Shown here: piece after piece, positions 6,069 to 13,999 of the stretch
Layout of the letters: every line of letters starts with the position of its first letter
Position numbering within the stretch: the stretch's first letter is position 1
Assembly (NCBI GenBank): GCA_003526375.1
Contig: DPDG01000100.1
Location: 1 to 18,832 of the forward strand
Origin: Lentisphaeria bacterium
GTDB taxonomy: Bacteria; Verrucomicrobiota; Lentisphaeria; Victivallales; UBA1829
DNA length: 18,832 nucleotides
Direction of reading: 5' to 3'
Position numbers and translations under genes: made by a program
The notes under the pieces: model-generated
What the model was told of the DNA's origin: nothing
The model's input: only the letters and a program-made list of their open reading frames with translations
Databases searched by the model: none

Positions 6069-7529
6069 ATGTTCTGGTTTCTTGGCGGCATCATACTGCT
6101 GATTGTCGGTTACTTCACCTACGGACGTTTCGTTGAAAGAATCCTTGAACCGGATGACCGGGAAACGCCCGCGAAAAAATTCTGCGACGGAGTCGATTTC
6201 GTCGTGATCCCAAACTGGAAAAACATGCTGATCCAGCTTCTGAACATCGCCGGAGTCGGACCGGTCATCGGCGTGATTCTCGGAATCAAGTTCGGCGCGG
6301 TGGTCTTCCTGATCATTCCGATCGGCAACATCATCGGCGGCGCGGTGCATGACTTCGTATCGGGCATGATGTCCATCCGCCACGGCGGCGCCAATCTGCC
6401 GAAACTGATCCGGATCACGCTCGGAAAGCCATACTATGCGTTCTTCTCGGTGTTCATGTGCTTCCTCCTGCTGCTTGTCGTCGCGGTCTTCATCAACGTC
6501 CCTGCGACCATCTTCAATATTCTCACGCCCGGACACGAGTTCTTCTGGCTGGCAGTGGCAGTGATCTTCCTGTATTACATCTGCGCGACCATGTTTCCGG
6601 TAGACAAGATCATCGGCATGATCTATCCTTTCTTCGGCGCAATGCTCATGATCGGAAGTTTCGCGCTCTTCCTCATGCTCGTAAAAGCAGGAGCCGCCAA
6701 TCCCGGACTGTTCCAGGAATCCGCGGCATTCAAAGCCGGCATGTTCAAGGAACCGATCATTCCGCTTCTGTTCGTCACTATCGCCTGCGGAATTCTTTCC
6801 GGTTTTCATGCGACACAGTCGCCGATCATCGCCAGAACCATGGAGACGGAACGCCACGGGCGCCGCAACTTTTACGGCATGATGATCGTGGAAGGCATCA
6901 TCGCAATGATCTGGGCGGCGGGCGGACTCGCCATTTACAACATGTTCCCGGAGCTGATGGCGAAAAGCCCGAACCTTGCGCTTGAATTCATCACCAAGAC
7001 CTTCCTCGGCAAAGGAATGGGAGGCATCACGCTGATCGCGGTCATCATTCTTGCAATCACATCGGGCGACACGGCAATGCGCAGCCTGCGCCTGAGTCTT
7101 GCGGAAATCTTCAAAATCGACCAGAAACCGTTCAAAAAACGTCTCGGCATCTGCATTCCGCTTATCGTGATCGTGGCGCTTCTGCTCTGGTGGTCGAACA
7201 GCAGTGCGAAATCCTTCAACAATCTCTGGAACTACTTTGCATGGGGCAATCAGGTTCTCGCCGCCTCGACGCTCCTCGGAGCGACCGTCTGGCTGGTCAT
7301 GCAGAAAAAACCGGCATGGGTCACGCTCCTGCCGGGGATGTTCATGACGTTCATCGTCACGACGTTTATCCTCTGGACCTCCCCCAGGCACTCCGCAATA
7401 CTCCCCTACGGCGTCGGCATGGATCTTCCGGTAGCCTACGCATGCGGGGGAATCATCACGGTCATACTTGCGGCATGGGTCATGCGCCGCGGCACGGCAA
7501 TGCAGTCAATCAAAATCGAAGATCTGTAA
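6069..7529 (+). CDS. cstA: CstA-family carbon-starvation transporter, short form
   Basis: Polytopic inner-membrane protein of the CstA family. Characterised members import peptides or pyruvate under nutrient stress; the substrate here is unknown. The protein has 486 residues, against about 700 for E. coli CstA and BtsT, and corresponds to the shorter family form. Visible family segments are GYFTYGRFVERILEPDDRET at the N-terminus, LLNIAGVGPVIGVILGIKFG, GNIIGGAVHDFVSGMMSIRHGG, GFHATQSPIIARTMETERHG, and ITSGDTAMRSLRL in the second half. AAAGGAG 5 nt before the ATG is a strong ribosome-binding site. It probably belongs with the upstream NSS gene. A hairpin lies 43 bp after the stop. Confidence 0.92.
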   Translation: MFWFLGGIILLIVGYFTYGRFVERILEPDDRETPAKKFCDGVDFVVIPNWKNMLIQLLNIAGVGPVIGVILGIKFGAVVFLIIPIGNIIGGAVHDFVSGMMSIRHGGANLPKLIRITLGKPYYAFFSVFMCFLLLLVVAVFINVPATIFNILTPGHEFFWLAVAVIFLYYICATMFPVDKIIGMIYPFFGAMLMIGSFALFLMLVKAGAANPGLFQESAAFKAGMFKEPIIPLLFVTIACGILSGFHATQSPIIARTMETERHGRRNFYGMMIVEGIIAMIWAAGGLAIYNMFPELMAKSPNLALEFITKTFLGKGMGGITLIAVIILAITSGDTAMRSLRLSLAEIFKIDQKPFKKRLGICIPLIVIVALLLWWSNSSAKSFNNLWNYFAWGNQVLAASTLLGATVWLVMQKKPAWVTLLPGMFMTFIVTTFILWTSPRHSAILPYGVGMDLPVAYACGGIITVILAAWVMRRGTAMQSIKIEDL

Positions 7530-7571
7530 CCGTAGAATCTTCGGGCAGCATGCCGCCGCGCACTGCCCCGT

Positions 7572-7594
7572 CATCCCCCGTTTACCGGGGGATG
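7572..7594. terminator. GC-rich hairpin between convergent cstA and yfcE
   Basis: CATCCCCCG (7572-7580) and CGGGGGATG (7586-7594) form a perfect 9-bp stem with a TTTAC loop. No T-tract directly follows on either strand, so it is either a weak intrinsic terminator or a 3'-end stabilising hairpin. The position between two converging stop codons (7529 and 7621) supports such a role. Confidence 0.5.
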
Positions 7595-7620
7595 GTCTCT
7601 GCCGGAGCCGTTTTCCGTTT

Positions 7621-8169
7621 TCAAAGAGAAAGACTCGCCATTTCTTCCCCGTTTTCCAGATTCAGAATCCGGAGAGCATGATCTCTGTAAAAGCCGAACG
7701 ACGGAGGATTTCCGCCTTTCGGAAGCGATATGGAGCCGGGATTGAATACTGTCAGCCCGGACTTTTCCTTCCGCAGAACCGGAAGATGGATATGCCCGAA
7801 TGCAAAAACAGAATCCGGCGGAACCGGCGGCAGCTTTTCCGGATTCCAGAGATGCCCGTGCGTCAGGAAGAAGCGACGCCCGTCGGCAAAAACAGTGGAA
7901 TAATCCGCCATGAGCGGAAATTCGAGAAGCATCTGATCCACCTCCGAATCGCAGTTGCCGCGAACGGCAATGATCCGGTCCCGGCGGGCATTGAGCATTT
8001 CCGCAACTTTCCGGGGAGCATAATCCGTTTTCAACGGATTGCGCGGTCCGTGGTAAAGCACATCTCCGAGCAGAATAAGCTGATCCGGCTCCAGCCGTTC
8101 GGCCTGCCGCAAAAGCAAATCCAGGCTTTCCGGCGATCCGTGCACATCGGAAAAGAATAATAATTTCAT
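7621..8169 (-). CDS. yfcE: YfcE-type metallophosphoesterase (phosphodiesterase)
   Basis: Small cytoplasmic calcineurin-like phosphoesterase; family members hydrolyse phosphodiester bonds with Mn2+. The physiological substrate is not known. The protein has 182 residues, normal for YfcE/MJ0936. All five metal and catalytic blocks are present: FSDVHG (D8, H10), LGDVLYHGPRN at 34-44, RGNCD at 70-74, THGH at 103-106 and GHIH at 125-128. The HGPRN piece separates the YfcE branch from other MPP enzymes. AGG about 6 nt before the ATG is a modest ribosome-binding site. It is monocistronic, convergent with cstA and divergent from purL. Confidence 0.93.
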   Translation of the reverse strand: MKLLFFSDVHGSPESLDLLLRQAERLEPDQLILLGDVLYHGPRNPLKTDYAPRKVAEMLNARRDRIIAVRGNCDSEVDQMLLEFPLMADYSTVFADGRRFFLTHGHLWNPEKLPPVPPDSVFAFGHIHLPVLRKEKSGLTVFNPGSISLPKGGNPPSFGFYRDHALRILNLENGEEMASLSL

Positions 8170-8200
8170 TATGACCTGCCTTTCCTGTTTTCCGGCAGGA

Positions 8201-8228
8201 AATATAACCGGTCCGCGGGAATTGTCAA
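8201..8228 (-). promoter_or_regulatory. Predicted strong promoter of yfcE
   Basis: On the minus strand an exact TTGACA (8228-8223) is followed after 16 bp by TATATT (8206-8201, five of six). The predicted start site is near 8194, about 25 nt before the ATG. An imperfectly placed dyad, CCTGCC (8175-8180) and GGCAGG (8194-8199), straddles the start site. Confidence 0.6.
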
Positions 8229-8315
8229 ACCGCCGGGCAAAGGAAGCGCCGCAATGCCGGACATGCCTTATGAAACGAAACTCTGAATTATTTTACCCGA
8301 AAAAGAGTTTGGCAT

Positions 8316-8344
8316 TTGAAAAAAAGCATTTCCGGCTGTATCTT
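8316..8344 (+). promoter_or_regulatory. Predicted promoter of purL
   Basis: TTGAAA (8316-8321) is followed after 17 bp by TATCTT (8339-8344). The same -10 hexamer appears in the predicted ade promoter. The predicted start site is near 8351, with a leader of about 34 nt. I see no riboswitch-like structure in the leader, which is too short for a purine aptamer. Confidence 0.45.
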
Positions 8345-8384
8345 TCCACTTGAATTTTTAACCTATTTTACAGGGATCAGGACT

Positions 8385-11351
8385 ATGGACTTCAGAATAG
8401 AGATTGCCGTAAAAAGCAAGTGGAGCGATTCGAGAGCGCAGGCGGTGCTCCGTTCCATCAAAAATTTTACCGGTTCCGACGCAGTGAAAGACCTCCGCAC
8501 GAGAGACGTGTTCACGATCTCAGCGGATATCGACAAAGCACAGGCGGAGAGTATCGCAAGAGAGCTTTCCAATCCTGTCACCCAGGAATATTTCATCGGG
8601 GAAAACCCGAAAGTCGATTTCCGGTATGACTATATCGCGGCTGTCGGATTCAAGCCCGGCGTGACGGACAATGTGGCGCGCACGGCGCATGAGGCAATCG
8701 GAGACATCATCGGGCGCAAACTCCGCAAGGACGAGATGGTATTCAGTTCCATCGAATACATGTTTCAGGCGCCTGCCCTTAAAAAAGAGGATATCGCCAA
8801 TATCGCCAGAGGCATTCTCGCCAACGAACTCATCGAAACGGTCACGGTGCTTTCCGCGGATGAAGTCAGGGCAAACGGGATTCCGCTCAACAAACCGGTT
8901 GTCAAAGGCACGGAAGAAGGCGTAGTCCGCGAGTTCAATCTGGAAGTGCCGGACGAGGAACTTTACGAGATCAGCCGCAAAGGCATTCTTGCTCTGACGC
9001 TTCAGGAAATGAAGGTCATCCAGAACTACTTCCGCAATTATGAGAACCGCGAAAAATACGGGCTCTCCAAAAATCCGACCGACGTTGAACTGGAAGTCCT
9101 TGCACAGACATGGTCCGAACACTGCAAACATAAAATATTCGATGCGGAAGTTGATTACGAGGATCTTGACGCGGGAACAAAGGAACACATCGTTTCCCTT
9201 TTCAAATCCTATATCAAGAAAAGCACCTCCGAGATCGCAAAGAAAATCGACTGGCTCGTTTCCGTCTTTTCCGACAATGCCGGAGTCGTCGCATTCAACG
9301 ACAAAATCGACCTCGTTTACAAGGTCGAAACCCATAACAGCCCCTCCGCTCTCGATCCCTACGGAGGCGCAATGACTGGTATCGTCGGCGTCAACCGCGA
9401 CCCGATGGGAACCGGGCTCGGCGCAAACCTGCTGGTCAACGTATGGGGCTACTGTCTCGGTTCCCCGTTCACCGACCCGAAGGATGTCCCCGAAGGGCTG
9501 CTTCATCCGCGCAGGCTCCGTGACGGTGTCCACAAGGGCGTCATCGACGGCGGCAACCAGAGCGGCATCCCCTACGGCCTCGGCTGGGAGTGCTTCGACG
9601 ACCGCTACATCGGCAAACCGCTGGTCTACTGCGGCACCCTCGGAACGCTTCCGAAGAAGATCAACGGGCGCAACGGCTGGGAAAAACAGATCGAACCCGG
9701 CGACCTCATCGTCATGACCGGCGGACGCATCGGCAAGGACGGCATTCACGGCGCCACATTCTCCTCCGAAGAACTCCATAAGGACAGCCCCGTTCAGGCG
9801 GTTCAGATCGGCGACCCGATCACGCAGAAACGCATGGGCGATTTCATCTATGAGGCGCGGGACAAAAACCTCTACCGTTTCGTCACGGACAACGGCGCCG
9901 GCGGACTCTCCTCCAGCGTCGGGGAAATGGCATCCATCTGCGGCGGCTGTGTCATGGACCTCAAGAAAGCGCCGCTCAAGTATGCCGGAATGAAGCCGTG
10001 GGAAATTCTGATTTCCGAAGCGCAGGAGCGCATGAGTTTCGCCGTCCCGCCGGAAAAGATCGACGAGTTCATGAAGCTCGCGGCGGACCGTGATGTGGAA
10101 GCCACGATTCTCGGTAAATTCACCGACGACGGCAAGTTCCGCATGATGTATGGCGACAAGACGGTGGCATGCCTCGACATCAAGTTCATGCACGAGGGAC
10201 TTCCCCGTCTCAGACTCAATGCGAAATGGAAGGCTCCGAAATTCGCCGAACCCGATCTCAAGGGCAGAGACGTGGAAAAGGATCTTCTCGGACTTCTCGC
10301 GAAACTCAACATCTGTTCCTGTGAATACAAGGCGCGGCAGTATGACCATGAGGTCAAGGGACTGAGCGTCGTCAAACCCTTTGTCGGCAGGGAGCGTGAT
10401 GTCCAGGGCGACGCCTCCGTGTTCATGGTCGAACCGCTCGGCAGAGAAGGCGCAGTGCTCTCCTACGGCATTCTCCCGCGTTACAGTGACATCGACTGCT
10501 ATCACATGATGGCATCCGTGATCGACCTTGCAATCCGCCGCGCGGTCGCGGTCGGCGCGCGCGTCGATATGATCTCCGGTCTCGACAACTTCTGCTGGCC
10601 GGACCCGGTCCAAAGTGAGAAAACACCGGACGGCGAATACAAAATGGCGCAGCTTGTCCGTGCAAACAAGGGGCTTTACGACTACACATGCGCATTCAAT
10701 GTGCCGTGCATCTCCGGCAAGGACAGCATGAAGAACGACAGTACGCGCGGCGGCAAAAAGATTTCCATTCCGCCGACGGTCCTGTTCAGCACCATTTCCA
10801 AAGTGGAAGATATTTCCAAATGCGTCACGCCGGACTTCAAGGAAGCAGGCGATGATGTCTACATGGTCGGAATGACCTGTCCCGAGCTCGGCGGCAGCGA
10901 ATATTTCGACATGCTGGGCGCGACAGGCAACAACGTTCCGAAGGTCAACGCGGAAAAAGCGCTTGCACTCTACAAGGCGATGGAAAAGATGATCCATGCG
11001 GATATTCCGAGCTCGATCATCACGCCGTCCCTCGGCGGGCTCGGCGTCGCGGCGGCAAAAGCCGCAATGGGCGGACGTGTTGGACTTGTTCTCGACCTGG
11101 CGAAAGTTCCGCAGGAAAAAGGCATGAGCGACCTGGAAGTTCTATTCTCCGAATCGAACAGCCGTTTCCTGATCAGTTGCAAACCGGAAAAATCCGCGGA
11201 ACTGGAAAAAGCTCTTGCAGGTTTCCCGCTGGCGAAAGTCGGCAGAACGACCGAAGACCGGATTCTCGCGGTCAAAGGCGCCTCCACGGACATCAAAGTC
11301 AAAATGGAAGACATGCTCGGCAGTTACAAATCCACACTCGCCGGAGTCTGA
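8385..11351 (+). CDS. purL: Phosphoribosylformylglycinamidine synthase, PurS-PurL fusion without glutaminase domain
   Basis: Fourth step of de novo purine synthesis: FGAR + glutamine + ATP to FGAM, in the cytoplasm. The protein has 988 residues, intermediate between small PurL (about 730) and the large single-chain enzyme (about 1,300). The N-terminal 170 residues look like two PurS-like units (MDFRIEIAVKSKWSD... and YDYIAAVGFKPGVTDN...). The PurL core follows: QTWSEHCKHK (241-250), KVETHNSPSALDPYGGA (313-329), KDGIHGATFSSEEL (451-464), TDNGAGGLSSSVGEMA (501-516), SEAQERMSF and the SGKDSMKND block. The chain ends at TLAGV right after the second PurM-like half, so the glutaminase PurQ must be encoded elsewhere. 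The ATG at 8385 fits the domain start and has GGGA/AGGA upstream; the frame is open to 8316. It is a single-gene unit with its own terminator. Confidence 0.95.
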   Translation: MDFRIEIAVKSKWSDSRAQAVLRSIKNFTGSDAVKDLRTRDVFTISADIDKAQAESIARELSNPVTQEYFIGENPKVDFRYDYIAAVGFKPGVTDNVARTAHEAIGDIIGRKLRKDEMVFSSIEYMFQAPALKKEDIANIARGILANELIETVTVLSADEVRANGIPLNKPVVKGTEEGVVREFNLEVPDEELYEISRKGILALTLQEMKVIQNYFRNYENREKYGLSKNPTDVELEVLAQTWSEHCKHKIFDAEVDYEDLDAGTKEHIVSLFKSYIKKSTSEIAKKIDWLVSVFSDNAGVVAFNDKIDLVYKVETHNSPSALDPYGGAMTGIVGVNRDPMGTGLGANLLVNVWGYCLGSPFTDPKDVPEGLLHPRRLRDGVHKGVIDGGNQSGIPYGLGWECFDDRYIGKPLVYCGTLGTLPKKINGRNGWEKQIEPGDLIVMTGGRIGKDGIHGATFSSEELHKDSPVQAVQIGDPITQKRMGDFIYEARDKNLYRFVTDNGAGGLSSSVGEMASICGGCVMDLKKAPLKYAGMKPWEILISEAQERMSFAVPPEKIDEFMKLAADRDVEATILGKFTDDGKFRMMYGDKTVACLDIKFMHEGLPRLRLNAKWKAPKFAEPDLKGRDVEKDLLGLLAKLNICSCEYKARQYDHEVKGLSVVKPFVGRERDVQGDASVFMVEPLGREGAVLSYGILPRYSDIDCYHMMASVIDLAIRRAVAVGARVDMISGLDNFCWPDPVQSEKTPDGEYKMAQLVRANKGLYDYTCAFNVPCISGKDSMKNDSTRGGKKISIPPTVLFSTISKVEDISKCVTPDFKEAGDDVYMVGMTCPELGGSEYFDMLGATGNNVPKVNAEKALALYKAMEKMIHADIPSSIITPSLGGLGVAAAKAAMGGRVGLVLDLAKVPQEKGMSDLEVLFSESNSRFLISCKPEKSAELEKALAGFPLAKVGRTTEDRILAVKGASTDIKVKMEDMLGSYKSTLAGV

Positions 11352-11371
11352 TTCTCTTTCAGAGGTTCCCG

Positions 11372-11405
11372 ACGCCGTTCCCGAAAAAACGGGAACGGCG
11401 TTTTT
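11372..11405 (+). terminator. Intrinsic terminator of purL
   Basis: ACGCCGTTCCCG (11372-11383) pairs perfectly with CGGGAACGGCGT (11390-11401) around a loop of six A and is followed by TTTT. This 12-bp GC-rich stem starts 20 bp after the purL stop. Confidence 0.93.
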
Positions 11406-11441
11406 ATATGATATTTTCAATTTCCCGGTTCTCCCGGAAAG

Positions 11442-11469
11442 TTGAAGAAACAAACGGGTGTGATATATC
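11442..11469 (+). promoter_or_regulatory. Predicted extended -10 promoter of the antiporter gene
   Basis: TTGAAG (11442-11447) is followed after 16 bp by TATATC (11464-11469), which TG plus one base precedes (extended -10). The predicted start site is near 11476, about 28 nt before the ATG. Confidence 0.5.
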
Positions 11470-11503
11470 AGCTGTTTCACTTTTCATAACATGAGGATCA
11501 ACC

Positions 11504-12850
11504 ATGCTTACAGATTTCTGCACCAATCCGGTTTTGCTTTCCGTCGTCATACTTCTGATACTGTCCGCTTTACGGCTGAACGTGGTGTTTTCACTCGTCA
11601 TCGCCGCGCTCTGCGGAGGAATGCTCGCGGGAATGAACGGAACAGCGGCAATGAAAGCATTCACCGGCGGACTCGGAAACGGAGCGGCCATTGCTTTCAA
11701 TTACGCGATGCTCGGAGCATTCTCCATTGCCATTTCACGTTCAGGCGTCACGGAACTCATCGCGCGGGAGCTTTTCAAGCGGATCGGCGGAGAAGTCACG
11801 AAGAAAAAGCTCTTTTTCTTCAAATACACCCTTCTCCTGATCCTGACTCTGGTTGCCATTTCCTCACAGAACCTGATTCCCGTCCACATCGCTTTCATTC
11901 CGGTTCTGATTCCGCCCCTGCTCCCTGTTTTTGAAAAAATCCGCCTCGACCGCCGCGCAGTGGCCTGCATCCTGACATTCGGGCTCATCACACCCTATAT
12001 GTTCCTGCCGGTCGGATTCGGTAAAATCTATTTGAATACAGTCCTGATCGGCAATCTGAACGCAAACGGGCTCGCAGTCGATCCGGCGCTGGCGCCGAAA
12101 GCCATGCTGATTCCCGCGCTGGGCATGGTCGCGGGGCTCCTGATCGCAGTCTTCCTCTCCTATCGCAAACCGCGAGATTATGAAACCTGTATGACGAAGC
12201 AGGAGGTTCTTTCGCAGGAACCCGTAGAAATCAAAATGCGGAATGTCGTGGTCGGCGTCATTGCGATTGCCGTTGCTTTAGCCGGGCAGCTCTGGCTGGA
12301 CTCCCTCGTCATAGCATCCGTCGCGGCGATTCTGGTCTTCGTCATTGCACGCACGATTCACCTCAAAGACACACAGGATGTATTTACGCACGGAGTCTAT
12401 CTCATGGGCGGAATCGGCATCGTCATGATCGCGGCAAGCGGTTTTGCCGAGGTCATGAAAGCCACGGGAAGTGTGGATACGCTTGTCAGGATGGTCTCGG
12501 ACTCGATCGGCAATTACCGCAGTCTGGCGGTCTTTCTGATGCTCCTGATCGGACTCGTCATCACAATGGGAATTGGCTCCTCGTTCTCAACGGTTCCCCT
12601 GATCGCGGCGATTTACGTGCCGCTCTGCATGAAACTCGGCATTTCGCCGCTGGCGACCGTATCAATCGTCGGCGTCGCAGGAGCTCTCGGAGATGCCGGG
12701 TCGCCGGTCTCGGAATCGGTTCTCGGACCGACAGCCGGACTCAATGCGGATGGCCAGCACGACCACATTTACGACTCCACGATCCCGACTTTCATTCATT
12801 ACAATATCCCCCTGCTGATCGCCGGCTGGATTGCGGGCATGGTTCTTTAG
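11504..12850 (+). CDS. Na+/H+ antiporter-family (NhaC/YuiF-like) permease
   Basis: Polytopic inner-membrane transporter of the ion-transporter group that holds NhaC and YuiF-type proteins. Whether it exchanges Na+/H+ or carries an organic solute such as an amino acid cannot be decided from sequence. The protein has 448 residues with about ten to twelve hydrophobic segments. The N-terminal domain shows LRLNVVFSLVIAALCGGMLAG and GLGNGAAIAFNYAMLGAF; the second half shows GIGSSFSTVPLIAAIYVPLC and GVAGALGDAGSPVSESVLGP, a conserved transport-core type of segment. GAGGA 6 nt before the ATG supports the start. The gene stands alone after the purL terminator and converges with the TPR gene, only 29 bp apart, with no terminator hairpin seen between them. 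Confidence 0.85.
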   Translation: MLTDFCTNPVLLSVVILLILSALRLNVVFSLVIAALCGGMLAGMNGTAAMKAFTGGLGNGAAIAFNYAMLGAFSIAISRSGVTELIARELFKRIGGEVTKKKLFFFKYTLLLILTLVAISSQNLIPVHIAFIPVLIPPLLPVFEKIRLDRRAVACILTFGLITPYMFLPVGFGKIYLNTVLIGNLNANGLAVDPALAPKAMLIPALGMVAGLLIAVFLSYRKPRDYETCMTKQEVLSQEPVEIKMRNVVVGVIAIAVALAGQLWLDSLVIASVAAILVFVIARTIHLKDTQDVFTHGVYLMGGIGIVMIAASGFAEVMKATGSVDTLVRMVSDSIGNYRSLAVFLMLLIGLVITMGIGSSFSTVPLIAAIYVPLCMKLGISPLATVSIVGVAGALGDAGSPVSESVLGPTAGLNADGQHDHIYDSTIPTFIHYNIPLLIAGWIAGMVL

Positions 12851-12879
12851 CGATCGCGGCAAGACTCCAATTTTGTTTT

Positions 12880-13983
12880 TCAGCGCTTCGCTTTCAAATC
12901 CAGAAGCTTCTTGTAATATGCCAGACGGTTTGCCGCGGCCTGTTCCAGATGGGTGCCTTTCCGGATTGCCAGCGCTTTTTCCTGAAGCGCAACGGCTCTT
13001 GCGGCATCTCCCGTTTCCGCGCAGATTCTTGCAAGAGTCTCATGAGCAACTGCCGCAACCGGCGTTTCCCGGTCCTTCACTTTGTTATATGCCTTTTCCG
13101 CGTAGGCAAGCATGACCGCGGGATCCATGATTCCATAAGGGGAATTCTCCAGAGCGTAAGCCGTCAGGAAGACCAGGCTGTTGCCCTTGTCTGCGGCGAA
13201 ATCATAAAACGCTTTTTCTGCCGCCTGCTTGTAAGTCTGCGTATCTCCCTGATTCAGAAGGATATCGAGCTGCATCATGCAGAGTCTGGAATCCTGCGGA
13301 TTTTTAGCGCAGATCTCCCGGATGAACCTGACGGCTTCCTGCTGCTGTCCCTTGCTGTTGAACGCGAACAGTTTTGCCTGAATTGCAATCCTGTCATCCG
13401 GTGCGATCCTGAGAATCCTGTCGGCGGAGTTGGAGATGACATCGGGCAATCCTGCCTGAATCGCCATCTGTAGTTCCTGCCGGACCGCCTCGATCTGTTT
13501 CTGCCTGGACGCAGAGAATTTGCCGCTTACGACCTTCCGGATTACGGATTCCAGTTCCGTCGGATGCCCTGACCAGACGACTTTGCCGTCCTGTGAAAGA
13601 ACCGCATAGGGAAAAAGCGATTCCGTTTCGGCAAAACGGATACGGCTCTTCAGGTTGTTGTCCGCCGCCACCGGAATTTGGAACGGGCCGTTGTCACGCA
13701 CAACTGCGTCCGTGGTCTTCACCGGATTGATCGCAACCGCCGCAATCGCCAGATCCGGAGTTTCCGCATTCATGGCTTCCAGCATCCGGAGGGTATTGAC
13801 TGCATCTTCGGATGTAATATCCAGCAGGACAACCGCCGCAAGCCCCTGTGCGGGAAACGTCACCGGTTTGGTATACCACTTTAACGCATCGATTGCCGGC
13901 ATCGGTTTGCCTGCGTCGATTGCGCCCAGTGAAAATGTGCAGAGCGCCGCTGTGGAAAGCAGTCCGAAGATGAAGTGTTTCAT
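12880..13983 (-). CDS. Exported thioredoxin-fold/TPR-like protein lacking active-site cysteines
   Basis: The protein has 367 residues. A signal peptide is seen at 1-20 (MKHFIFGLLSTAALC...), so it is periplasmic or exported; there is no proper lipobox. Residues about 25-150 look like a TlpA/peroxiredoxin-type thioredoxin fold: beta strand AAVVLLDI, helix, AIAAVAINP, then FPYAVLSQDGKVVWSGHPTEL, the usual cis-Pro strand and GH..EL ending. The segment where CxxC should be reads DITSEDAVNT and the domain has no cysteine, so it cannot be a disulfide oxidoreductase. Residues about 160-360 are helical, TPR-like repeats (e.g. AHETLARICAETGDAARAVALQEKAL). GGAGGA close before the ATG at 13983 makes the start secure. 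It lies 16 bp behind the Gfo/Idh/MocA gene and is probably its operon partner. The role is unknown, perhaps binding or scaffolding. Confidence 0.85.
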   Translation of the reverse strand: MKHFIFGLLSTAALCTFSLGAIDAGKPMPAIDALKWYTKPVTFPAQGLAAVVLLDITSEDAVNTLRMLEAMNAETPDLAIAAVAINPVKTTDAVVRDNGPFQIPVAADNNLKSRIRFAETESLFPYAVLSQDGKVVWSGHPTELESVIRKVVSGKFSASRQKQIEAVRQELQMAIQAGLPDVISNSADRILRIAPDDRIAIQAKLFAFNSKGQQQEAVRFIREICAKNPQDSRLCMMQLDILLNQGDTQTYKQAAEKAFYDFAADKGNSLVFLTAYALENSPYGIMDPAVMLAYAEKAYNKVKDRETPVAAVAHETLARICAETGDAARAVALQEKALAIRKGTHLEQAAANRLAYYKKLLDLKAKR

Positions 13984-13999
13984 GGTTCCTCCGTAACGG

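Noticed and set aside
6054..7391. Long open frame (445 codons) antisense to cstA
   Set aside because: Extremely Asp/Glu/His/Arg-rich, the expected complement of a membrane-protein gene.
8175..8199. CCTGCC/GGCAGG inverted repeat before yfcE as an RNA hairpin hiding the ribosome-binding site
   Set aside because: The predicted start site near 8194 would leave most of the upstream arm untranscribed. A DNA operator remains possible but unsupported.
8520..10997. Long open frame (825 codons) antisense to purL
   Set aside because: The plus strand encodes an unmistakable PurL over the same interval. Codon bias of the real gene keeps the antisense frame open, and the translation shows no family motif.
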